Shown here: positions 1-5,231 of the stretch, one piece after another
Numbering within the stretch: position 1 is the stretch's first letter
How the letters are laid out: each line of letters opens with the position of its first letter
Assembly: GCA_937912045.1 (NCBI GenBank)
Contig: CALDPI010000121.1
Span: forward strand, 1 to 6,685
Source of the DNA: an uncultured Clostridia bacterium
GTDB lineage: Bacteria > Bacillota > Clostridia > Oscillospirales > Acutalibacteraceae
Reading direction: 5' to 3'
Length of the DNA: 6,685 nucleotides
The notes under the pieces: generated by a model
What the model saw: the letters and a program-made list of their open reading frames with translations, nothing else
Told to the model about the DNA's origin: nothing
The model's database searches: none
Position numbers and translations under genes: made by a program

Positions 1-69
1 GCAGAACACTGCCGACAGGAGCATTGCGAGGGTGAGTGCTAAGGAAAGAATTTTCTTTGTGCTTTTCAC
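1..69 (-). CDS. Exported protein of unknown function, N-terminal signal peptide only (partial, runs off left edge)
   Basis: Reading leftwards from a GTG at 69-67, 23 codons are visible and remain open at the window edge. They encode a classic signal peptide: a lysine-rich start (MKSTKK), then a hydrophobic core (ILSLALTLAMLLSAVF) and Cys23. The product is therefore probably secreted or cell-wall associated by the Sec route. Cys23 is preceded by A-V-F, a poor lipobox because Phe at -1 is atypical, so a signal peptidase I substrate is likelier than a lipoprotein. The start is supported by AAAAGGAG (80-87) ten bases upstream and by a promoter further upstream at 161-190. The mature protein lies outside the window, so no function can be given. 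Confidence 0.72.
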   Translation of the reverse strand, partial: MKSTKKILSLALTLAMLLSAVFC

Positions 70-79
70 AATTAGTCAA

Positions 80-87
80 CTCCTTTT
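80..87 (-). promoter_or_regulatory. Ribosome binding site for the partial exported-protein gene
   Basis: Minus-strand AAAAGGAG lies ten bases upstream of the GTG at 69-67. The spacing is slightly long but workable. It is the main reason for choosing this non-ATG start. Confidence 0.6.
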
Positions 88-160
88 AATATTTAATGGT
101 GGCATAATCTTTACGATTGAAAAATTGTATTTGCCAAAACAACTCCAATCTAACAAATAT

Positions 161-190
161 ATTATAACGCGGCAAATAAAACAAAATCAA
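161..190 (-). promoter_or_regulatory. Sigma-A-type promoter driving the leftmost gene
   Basis: On the minus strand, TTGATT (185-190) and a perfect TATAAT (161-166) are separated by 18 bases. Transcription would begin near base 153 and give a leader of about 84 bases before the GTG. A second, weaker pair lies upstream: TTGCAC at 220-225 and TATACT at 198-203, spacer 16. No known regulator site was recognised. Confidence 0.6.
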
Positions 191-295
191 GAAATAAAGT
201 ATATATATTTGGACAAAAAGTGCAAATTATCGTAATTTTGATGGTTTTTTATAATTCTTAACAAATAATATTGATTTTATTGTTTGAGATAAAAT

Positions 296-327
296 AAAAA
301 CTCGTTCCGAAATCGTACGAGTTTTTT
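296..327 (-). terminator. Intrinsic terminator, A/T-flanked on both sides and so possibly bidirectional
   Basis: The arms CTCGT (301-305) and ACGAG (317-321) are extended by A5 (296-300) and T6 (322-327). A short inner C-G pairing (308-309 with 314-315) lies in the loop. Read on the minus strand it would stop transcription from the oad operon and the inverted-repeat element before the promoter of the leftmost gene. The A tract also makes a T run on the other strand, so it could act both ways, but no plus-strand gene ends here. Confidence 0.7.
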
Positions 328-354
328 GAATCAGATATAGTTATTAACTAAAAA

Positions 355-390
355 GGACGGCCGTCGGAGCGTTCAATTAGGGAGAAATCG
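355..390 (+). repeat. Left terminal inverted repeat of the 349-659 element
   Basis: This arm matches the reverse complement of 617-652 at 31 of 36 positions. It begins GGACGGCCGTCGGAGC and continues through TTAGGGA (377-383). The ten bases at 356-365, GACGGCCGTC, also form a palindrome on their own. Confidence 0.8.
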
Positions 391-544
391 GTTTTTCACA
401 TAAATTTGTTCCGCCTCATTGCTGCAAATCCTTGAAAGACACAAAGTATATCAGCGGATTTGCAACTGCGAGAGCAAAACAAATTTAATGTTACAAAACT
501 GCTTTGCATCTAAAACAGATGTATTTTTGATAGGATAAAAGGCG

Positions 545-582
545 AAAAACCACAGTAACGCTGACGCGTACTGTGGTTTTTT
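545..582. terminator. Strong hairpin with U tract inside the inverted-repeat element
   Basis: A 13-base-pair perfect stem, AAAAACCACAGTA (545-557) with TACTGTGGTTTTT (569-581), is extended by CGC/GCG (559-561/566-568) around a four-base loop, with A558 bulged. The T run follows on both strands (six on plus, five on minus), so it resembles a bidirectional terminator. It is also the apical part of hairpin B, so its role may be structural rather than terminating. Confidence 0.6.
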
Positions 583-616
583 AACACATTAGACTGCAAA
601 AAGACACTGTTTTAGA

Positions 617-652
617 CGAATTATCCCTAACTGAACGCTCCGAAAGCCGTCC
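617..652 (-). repeat. Right terminal inverted repeat of the 349-659 element
   Basis: This is the inverted partner of 355-390. It ends CCGTCC followed by T6, immediately beside the oad alpha-subunit stop codon at 660-662. Two of the five mismatches (362/645 and 376/631) become G.U pairs if the minus strand is the RNA, and none does so for the plus strand. Confidence 0.8.
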
Positions 653-659
653 TTTTTTA

Positions 660-2051
660 TTAGGTCAAATCTTCAACATAAAGTGTTCTGACACCGCCGC
701 CATCACGCTTTTCGTTGCGTTCTTTTAAGAACTTTGCCGCAACCTGCGGGAAGAGTGCATAGCTCAAAACGTCTTCATCGCATTTTGCAAGGTCGCCTGC
801 TTCTGCACGCTGCTTCTCAAGCTCGGGCTCAAGAAGGTCGGCAGGACGGCAGGTGATAATGGTGTCGTTTCCGATTGCCTTGCGTCTGACGTCCTCGTTA
901 ACAAGACCGGGAACGCGTCCGTATTCGCCACGGAGAAGTCCCTTGGACTCCTTGGTTATCATCTTGTATCTCTCACCTGACAGAACGTTAAGCACAGCCT
1001 GTGTGCCGACAATCTGGCTTGTGGGGGTTACAAGGGGGGGATAACCGAAATCCTTTCTGACGTTGGGTATTTCGGCGAGCACCTCGTAGAATTTATCCTC
1101 TGCATTGGCCTGCTTGAGCTGTGACAGCAGGTTGGAGAGCATTCCACCGGGCACCTGATATAAAAGCGTTTTGGTGTCAACGTTTAAAACCTTGGGGTCT
1201 AAGATGCCGTCGGCCTTAAGCTTATCGGCAACGGTGCGGAAATGCTTTGCAATTTCTGCAAGTGCGTTGAGGTCAAGGCCTGTGTCGCGTTCGGTTCCCT
1301 TTAAAGTGGCAACCAGTGCCTCTGTTGACGGCTGTGAGGTGCCGTTAGCAAGAGGAGAAAGTGCACAGTCAACAATGTCAACGCCTGCTTGGGCTGCCAT
1401 AAGGTTGGTCATATCGCCCGTTCCCGTGGTGTTGTGGGTGTGCAGGTGAATCGGAACGCCAACGTTTTCCTTGAGCTTTTTAACAAGCGAATATGCATCA
1501 TACGGTAAAAGCAGGTTGGCCATATCCTTGATGCAGATAACGTCTGCACCCATCTTTTCCAGCTCACAGGCGAGCTTTACGAAATATTCTTCGTTATGAA
1601 CGGGGCTTTCGGTATAGCTTATAGCAGCCTCGCAAATGCCGCCGTATTTCTTTATGCTCTTCATTGCCTGAGCCATATTGCGTGTGTCGTTAAGAGCGTC
1701 GAACACGCGGATAACGTCAATACCGTTTTCGATTGCCTTTTTAACAAAAGCATCTACAACGTCGTCGGCATAATGTCTGTAGCCGAGAATATTCTGTCCG
1801 CGAAGGAGCATCTGGAGCTTTGTGTTGGGCATTGCCTTTTTGAGAGCACGCAGTCTTTCCCACGGGTCCTCGCCGAGAAAACGCATGCAGGAGTCAAACG
1901 TTGCGCCGCCCCAGCACTCAAGCGACCAATAACCAACCTTGTCAAGCATTTCACACGCAGGGAGCATATCCTCAATGCGCATACGTGTTGCGGCCTGTGA
2001 CTGGTGTGCGTCGCGGAGAATTGTATCTGTAATTTGAAGTTTTTGTGCCAT
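660..2051 (-). CDS. oadA: Oxaloacetate decarboxylase alpha subunit (carboxyltransferase), biotin domain absent
   Basis: This is the cytoplasmic subunit that moves the carboxyl group from oxaloacetate to the biotin carrier, leaving pyruvate. The 463 residues hold an HMGL-like TIM barrel (about 1-270) and a conserved PYC/OADA domain (about 290-440). Visible family marks are TDTILRDAHQS (8-18), CWGGATFD (46-53), the KDMA motif with the metal-site lysine at K175, the metal histidines H204 and H206 in HLHTH, and PTSQIVGTQAV (343-353). Family members with a fused biotinyl domain are near 590 residues; here that domain is a separate gene in the same operon. The start is fixed by AGGAGGT just upstream, overlapping the end of the beta gene 12 bases away. 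The barrel resembles pyruvate carboxylase subunit B, which remains an alternative label, but the adjacent Na+-pump beta subunit favours oxaloacetate decarboxylase. It is not the acyl-CoA carboxylase-type alpha subunit of methylmalonyl-CoA decarboxylase. Confidence 0.9.
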   Translation of the reverse strand: MAQKLQITDTILRDAHQSQAATRMRIEDMLPACEMLDKVGYWSLECWGGATFDSCMRFLGEDPWERLRALKKAMPNTKLQMLLRGQNILGYRHYADDVVDAFVKKAIENGIDVIRVFDALNDTRNMAQAMKSIKKYGGICEAAISYTESPVHNEEYFVKLACELEKMGADVICIKDMANLLLPYDAYSLVKKLKENVGVPIHLHTHNTTGTGDMTNLMAAQAGVDIVDCALSPLANGTSQPSTEALVATLKGTERDTGLDLNALAEIAKHFRTVADKLKADGILDPKVLNVDTKTLLYQVPGGMLSNLLSQLKQANAEDKFYEVLAEIPNVRKDFGYPPLVTPTSQIVGTQAVLNVLSGERYKMITKESKGLLRGEYGRVPGLVNEDVRRKAIGNDTIITCRPADLLEPELEKQRAEAGDLAKCDEDVLSYALFPQVAAKFLKERNEKRDGGGVRTLYVEDLT

Positions 2052-2063
2052 TTTTTTACCTCC

Positions 2064-3299
2064 TTACGAGAAGAGAGAAATCAGCACGCCTGCCGCGATT
2101 GCAGAGCCGATAACACCTGCAACGTTCGGGCCCATTGCGTGCATTAAAAGGAAGTTAGAGGGGTCAGCCTTTTGTCCTTCAGCCTGTGAAACACGCGCCG
2201 CCATAGGAACGGCAGAAACACCTGCAGAACCGATAAGCGGGTTGATTTTGTTCTTGGAGAATAGGTTCATAACCTTGGCAAGCAGCACGCCGCTGGCAGT
2301 GCCGATTCCGAATGCGACAACACCCATAAGCAAAATCTTGAGTGTCTGCATATTGAGGAACGAGGTTGCGGTTGCGGTTGCGCCGACGGAAATTCCGAGG
2401 AATATTGTAACAATATTCATAAGCTCGTTTTGGGCTGTCTTGCAAAGACGTTCAGCCACGCCCGATTCTTTCCAAAGGTTACCAAGCATAAGACAACCGA
2501 CAAGCGGTGTTGCAGACGGAACGAGAAGTGCCACAAAGATTGTAACGGCAATGGGGAAGATAATCTTCTCGGTCTTGGAAACGGTGCGAAGCGGTTTCAT
2601 AACAATGGCGCGTTCCTTCTTGGTTGTGAGCGCGCGCATAATTGGCGGCTGAATAACGGGAACAAGTGCCATATAAGAGTATGCGGCAACGGCAATCGGA
2701 CCCAAAAGGTCGGGATAAAGCTTGCTGGTCGTGAAGATTGCGGTCGGACCGTCAGCACCGCCTATGATGCCGATGGATGCGGCAGCTTCCTGTGGGAAGC
2801 CGAGGAGAACACAGCCAACAAAGGTTACGAAAATACCAACCTGTGCGGCCGCTCCCAAAAGCAAGCTCTTGGGGTTGGAAATGAGCGGAGCAAAATCGGT
2901 CATTGCGCCGATTCCAACGAATATAAGACAGGGGTAAACACAGGTCTTAACGCCTATGTAAAGGATGTCAAGCAGACCACCCTCGGCCAAGATTCTGCCG
3001 TAGCTGTGGTAAAATTCCGATTCGGAGTCCATAAATGCGTTCCAAAGTCCGCTATGGTACATTTCTGCACCGGGGAGATTGGTGAGCAGCATACCAAACG
3101 CAATGCCTATGAGCAAAAGTGGCTCAAACTGCTTTTTGATAGCCAGCCACAAAAGCAGAAGTGAAACCAAAATCATGGTAAGCGTCTTCCAGCCTGCCGC
3201 GGCAACAACCACACCGTCAACTACCGTGTCGGCAAGGAAGTTCTCAAACAGCATAAAAAAGCCGGTGGTTTTAAGAAATTCAATTATTTGTTCTAACAT
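2064..3299 (-). CDS. oadB: Sodium-pumping decarboxylase beta subunit (membrane, Na+-translocating)
   Basis: This integral membrane subunit decarboxylates carboxybiotin and couples it to Na+ export. Its 411 residues are almost entirely hydrophobic helices. The signature GGADGPTAIF (180-189) contains the Na+-site aspartate D183. The second conserved block, NPLIGSAGVSAVPMAAR, covers about 353-369. Compared from memory with the Klebsiella enzyme (D203, Y229, N373, G377, S382, R389), a constant offset of 20 puts the same residue types at D183, Y209, N353, G357, S362 and R369. All the ion-path residues I know of are therefore present and the protein looks functional and full length. It is 17 bases after the biotin carrier gene, with GGGGA as ribosome site eight bases before the ATG. 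The beta subunits of oxaloacetate, methylmalonyl-CoA and glutaconyl-CoA decarboxylases are close homologues, so substrate identity rests on the alpha subunit. Confidence 0.93.
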   Translation of the reverse strand: MLEQIIEFLKTTGFFMLFENFLADTVVDGVVVAAAGWKTLTMILVSLLLLWLAIKKQFEPLLLIGIAFGMLLTNLPGAEMYHSGLWNAFMDSESEFYHSYGRILAEGGLLDILYIGVKTCVYPCLIFVGIGAMTDFAPLISNPKSLLLGAAAQVGIFVTFVGCVLLGFPQEAAASIGIIGGADGPTAIFTTSKLYPDLLGPIAVAAYSYMALVPVIQPPIMRALTTKKERAIVMKPLRTVSKTEKIIFPIAVTIFVALLVPSATPLVGCLMLGNLWKESGVAERLCKTAQNELMNIVTIFLGISVGATATATSFLNMQTLKILLMGVVAFGIGTASGVLLAKVMNLFSKNKINPLIGSAGVSAVPMAARVSQAEGQKADPSNFLLMHAMGPNVAGVIGSAIAAGVLISLFS

Positions 3300-3316
3300 A
3301 AGCCATTCCCCAAAAA

Positions 3317-3697
3317 TTAAGCGATAACGCAGAGAACGTCGCCTGTGTTAACCGTTGCGCCCTTGGTTACGGGAACAGAAGAAACGGTTCCGTCGCAGGG
3401 AGCCATAATTTCGTTTTCCATCTTCATAGCCTCGAGAACGAGCAGAACGTCACCCTTCTTAACAGCGGCACCGTTTGCAACGTTTACAGAAAGGATGGTG
3501 CCGGGCATCGGTGCGGCAACCGTTTCACCGCCTGCGGCAGCAGGAGCGGCAGGGGCAGCAGGAGCTACGGGTGCAGCAGGAGCGGCCGGAGCAGCAGGTG
3601 CAGCGGGTGCGGCGGCAGGCTTTACGTCTGCAGCATCAATAACCTCGAGTGTGATTTCATATTCAGTTCCGTTAACGTTAACCTTGTACATTTTCAT
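3317..3697 (-). CDS. Biotin carboxyl carrier subunit of the decarboxylase complex
   Basis: This is the mobile arm carrying carboxybiotin between the alpha and beta subunits. Its 126 residues show three parts: a short N-terminal strand region (1-25), an Ala-Pro linker (about 27-55) and a biotinyl domain (about 58-126). The biotinylation motif is EAMKM, with the modified lysine at K92, in the context LVLEAMKMENEI. The MPGTI and GDVL segments are also typical. The start is the first ATG, eight bases after GAGGT; the second methionine (residue 3) is a less likely alternative. The ribosome site overlaps the stop of the upstream oadG-like gene, so the two are probably translationally coupled. Such proteins are named gamma or delta subunit (mmdC or gcdC type) in different systems, so no symbol is assigned. 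Confidence 0.92.
   Translation of the reverse strand: MKMYKVNVNGTEYEITLEVIDAADVKPAAAPAAPAAPAAPAAPVAPAAPAAPAAAGGETVAAPMPGTILSVNVANGAAVKKGDVLLVLEAMKMENEIMAPCDGTVSSVPVTKGATVNTGDVLCVIA
3529..3618 (-). repeat. GC-rich low-complexity repeat encoding the Ala-Pro linker
   Basis: Degenerate GCAGCAGGAGC-like triplet-based repeats encode the A-A-P/A-P linker of the biotin carrier, about residues 27-55. Most imperfections fall at third codon positions. The linker length is likely to vary between strains because such tracts slip. Confidence 0.6.
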
Positions 3698-3708
3698 ATT
3701 TTTCTACC

Positions 3709-3981
3709 TCACAGTTTTTTAAATGATGTAATTCTGATTGCCGAAACGTCGGTGCCGAGCTCTTCTGCAACGGCGGCGGCGACTGCGGCCAGAATTTCTT
3801 GTTTGTTTTCAATCGGTGTGCTTGTCACAGGTGCTACGGGAGCGGCTGTCTGTGCCGCCTTTTTCTTTCCGTCTGCACGGCAGAAAAGTCCGATTATGGA
3901 GCAGATTATTATCAGCGAAATAAGTCCGATAAAAACTGTTCCAATACCCATTGCACACACAAAGCTGAGTGAATATTCCAT
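3709..3981 (-). CDS. oadG: OadG-like small membrane subunit of the decarboxylase
   Basis: This small subunit anchors and assembles the decarboxylase at the membrane. The 90 residues hold one N-terminal transmembrane helix (about 7-34, with GIGTVFIGLISLIIICSII), a basic cytoplasmic turn (RADGKKK, 35-41), a flexible Ala/Pro/Thr stretch, and a C-terminal helix and strand ending AIRITSFKKL. That layout fits the OAD_gamma family. The ATG at 3981-3979 is preferred because GGGGG lies seven bases upstream. A TTG six bases earlier, at 3987-3985, would leave only two bases to that site. It is the first gene of the operon, 11 bases before the biotin carrier gene. Members of this family diverge strongly, so the call rests on the helix pattern and the operon. 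Confidence 0.82.
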   Translation of the reverse strand: MEYSLSFVCAMGIGTVFIGLISLIIICSIIGLFCRADGKKKAAQTAAPVAPVTSTPIENKQEILAAVAAAVAEELGTDVSAIRITSFKKL

Positions 3982-4004
3982 TGACAATCCCCCTTGTTTT
4001 TGTG

Positions 4005-4044
4005 AGTTTTACGAAAAAAAGACCATACTCCCCATCGTAAAACT
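4005..4044 (-). promoter_or_regulatory. Inverted repeat in the oad leader
   Basis: Perfect 9-base arms AGTTTTACG (4005-4013) and CGTAAAACT (4036-4044) are separated by 22 bases, between the predicted transcription start (near 4051) and the first oad gene. The loop on the minus strand contains a GGGGAG and a run of seven T. The element could be a leader hairpin or an operator. No known riboswitch or regulator motif was recognised. Confidence 0.45.
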
Positions 4045-4057
4045 TAAGATTGACAAT

Positions 4058-4086
4058 ATTATAACACACTACCCCGGCAATAGCAA
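4058..4086 (-). promoter_or_regulatory. Promoter of the oad operon
   Basis: On the minus strand, TTGCTA (4081-4086) and a perfect TATAAT (4058-4063) have an optimal 17-base spacer. Transcription would begin near 4051, leaving a leader of about 70 bases. The 9-mer ATTGTCAAT, itself a small inverted repeat, occurs near the start site (4049-4057) and again across the start codon (3980-3988). Confidence 0.65.
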
Positions 4087-4136
4087 TACATATTTTCCCA
4101 AAAAGACTATAAAATAACCCATAAAAGAAATTTTTG

Positions 4137-4166
4137 TTGACAAATACCTATATATAGTGTGATAAT
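4137..4166 (+). promoter_or_regulatory. Promoter of the rsmD-coaD operon
   Basis: A perfect TTGACA (4137-4142) and GATAAT (4161-4166) are separated by 18 bases. TG one base before the -10 box (TGTGATAAT) makes it an extended -10 promoter. Start would be near 4173, giving a short leader. Arms ACCTATATA (4146-4154) and TATATAGGT (4174-4182) form an inverted repeat around the -10 box and may be an operator. Confidence 0.65.
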
Positions 4167-4190
4167 AGTATCGTATATAGGTGGTGTAAT

Positions 4191-4739
4191 ATGAGAGTAA
4201 TTACAGGCAGCGCAAAAGGTGCGCGTCTTGCGTCGCTTTCGGGGAACGATGTGCGTCCCACCGCAGAGCGCGTAAAAGAGGCCGTTTTCAGTATAATACA
4301 ATTTGATATTGAGGGCAGACGCGTGCTCGATTTGTTTGGCGGAAGCGGACAAATGGGAATTGAGGCGCTCAGCCGCGGCGCAGAAAGTGCGGTTTTTCTG
4401 GATTCCTCGGCAGAATCGGTGAACGTTATCAACCGCAATTTAAAGGTCACGGGGCTTTTGGATAAAGCACAGGTGGTAAAGCGTGACTATAAAATGTACC
4501 TCGGCGGCACGTCGGATGTTTTTGATATCGCGTTTATCGACCCACCATATTATGCAGGCTTTTACGAAAGCGCACTCACGCTTACTGCAAAGCGTATGAG
4601 CGATTACGGCGTTATGTTTTGTGAGCATCCGTCAGACGTCTCCGTTCCGACAAATGTGGGCGGCTTCACAGCGGTTAAGGATTATCGCTACGGCAAAATT
4701 TTTATCACCGTCTATCGCAGAGAGGAGAATGTTCAATGA
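4191..4739 (+). CDS. rsmD: 16S rRNA (guanine966-N2)-methyltransferase RsmD
   Basis: RsmD uses S-adenosylmethionine to methylate G966 (E. coli numbering) of 16S rRNA in the assembling small subunit. The 182 residues match the family's usual size. Visible motifs are the N-terminal RVITGSAKG (2-10), RPTAERVKEAVFSII (22-36), the SAM-binding VLDLFGGSGQMGIEALSRGA (45-64), the catalytic DPPY (117-120) and the terminal RYGKIFITVYR strand. The ATG follows AGGTGGTG (4179-4186) by four bases, one base away from the consensus ribosome site. Its stop overlaps the coaD start as ATGA, so the two are translationally coupled, a common arrangement in Firmicutes. Confidence 0.95.
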   Translation: MRVITGSAKGARLASLSGNDVRPTAERVKEAVFSIIQFDIEGRRVLDLFGGSGQMGIEALSRGAESAVFLDSSAESVNVINRNLKVTGLLDKAQVVKRDYKMYLGGTSDVFDIAFIDPPYYAGFYESALTLTAKRMSDYGVMFCEHPSDVSVPTNVGGFTAVKDYRYGKIFITVYRREENVQ

Positions 4740-5215
4740 AAGGCTCCATTGCAGTTTGCCCGGGAAGTTTCGATCCCGTAACCGTCGGCCATCTGGACAT
4801 TATCCGTCGCGCAGCATCGATGTTTGATAAGCTTATCGTTGTTGTAATGGTCAACCCGAAGAAAAAATATTCCTTCACACCTGATGAGCGCGTCAAGCTT
4901 ATAAAGGCCGTAACGGGCGACTTAGAAAACGTGCAGGTGGAATATTATGACGGCCTGCTTGCCGAATTTGCACAAAAAAAGGGCGCAAACGTTATTATTA
5001 AGGGACTTCGTGCCATGTCCGACTTTGAGTATGAATTTCAGATGGCACTTGCAAATAAAAAACTCAACCCCGAGGTTGAAACGGTATTCCTGACCACAGC
5101 GGCTGAAAATATGTACCTCAGTTCGAGCATGGTAAAGCAGATTGCCAGCATGGGTGGGGATATCAAGGACTTTGTTCCTGAACAGATTAGAGAAGATATT
5201 CTGGAAAGATTATAG
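4736..5215 (+). CDS. coaD: Phosphopantetheine adenylyltransferase
   Basis: CoaD carries out the penultimate step of coenzyme A synthesis, joining ATP and 4'-phosphopantetheine to form dephospho-CoA and pyrophosphate. The 159 residues are the standard bacterial length. Motifs include the nucleotidyltransferase GSFDPVTVGH (10-19, TxGH ending at H19), KGLRAMSDFEYE (89-100) and the C-terminal ATP-binding YLSSSMVKQ (127-135). The ATG overlaps the rsmD stop by four bases, with AGAGGAG a few bases upstream. The following coiled-coil gene starts 16 bases later and is probably in the same transcript. Confidence 0.97.
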   Translation: MKGSIAVCPGSFDPVTVGHLDIIRRAASMFDKLIVVVMVNPKKKYSFTPDERVKLIKAVTGDLENVQVEYYDGLLAEFAQKKGANVIIKGLRAMSDFEYEFQMALANKKLNPEVETVFLTTAAENMYLSSSMVKQIASMGGDIKDFVPEQIREDILERL

Positions 5216-5231
5216 GAAAGGATGAATAAAT

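Larger units (their letters stand above)
349..659. repeat. Nested inverted-repeat element (MITE-like or structured-RNA repeat), about 310 bases
   Basis: Outer arms 355-390 and 617-652 are inverted copies matching at 31 of 36 positions. They are flanked by short A and T runs and by TA on each side (349-350 and 658-659). Just inside are two more hairpins. Hairpin A pairs 391-431 with 456-499; its perfect cores are TAAATTTGTT/AACAAATTTA (401-410/478-487) and TGCAAATCC/GGATTTGCA (423-431/456-464). Hairpin B pairs 510-529 with 597-615 and encloses the stem at 545-581. With almost no linker between them, these make a three-way junction. There is no plausible ORF inside. The right border touches the oad operon stop codon. 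TA borders and terminal inverted repeats suggest a non-autonomous transposon, while the fold suggests an RNA; I cannot tell which from one copy. Confidence 0.7.

Noticed and set aside
32..235. 67-residue plus-strand ORF near the left edge
   Set aside because: It overlaps the minus-strand signal-peptide gene and its promoter, ends in low-complexity A/T-rich sequence, and has no ribosome site or recognisable domain.
2430..3164. Long plus-strand ORF (244 residues) antisense to oadB
   Set aside because: The translation is low in hydrophobic structure and rich in Cys, Asn and Gly with no domain. It is explained by codon bias of the strongly supported oadB gene on the other strand.
3529..3618. Possible CRISPR-like or minisatellite array
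   Set aside because: The repeats are in frame, encode the Ala-Pro linker and have no spacers. No CRISPR array is present in the window.
3345..3722. Plus-strand Ala/Gly-rich ORF antisense to the biotin carrier
   Set aside because: It mirrors the Ala-Pro linker repeat of the real gene, which has a clear biotinylation motif on the minus strand.
4143..4160. NrdR-box-like sequence (CTATATATAGTGT) in the rsmD promoter
   Set aside because: The right side fits the NrdR consensus from memory, but the left three bases do not. A single box upstream of rsmD, with no ribonucleotide reductase gene nearby, is not convincing.
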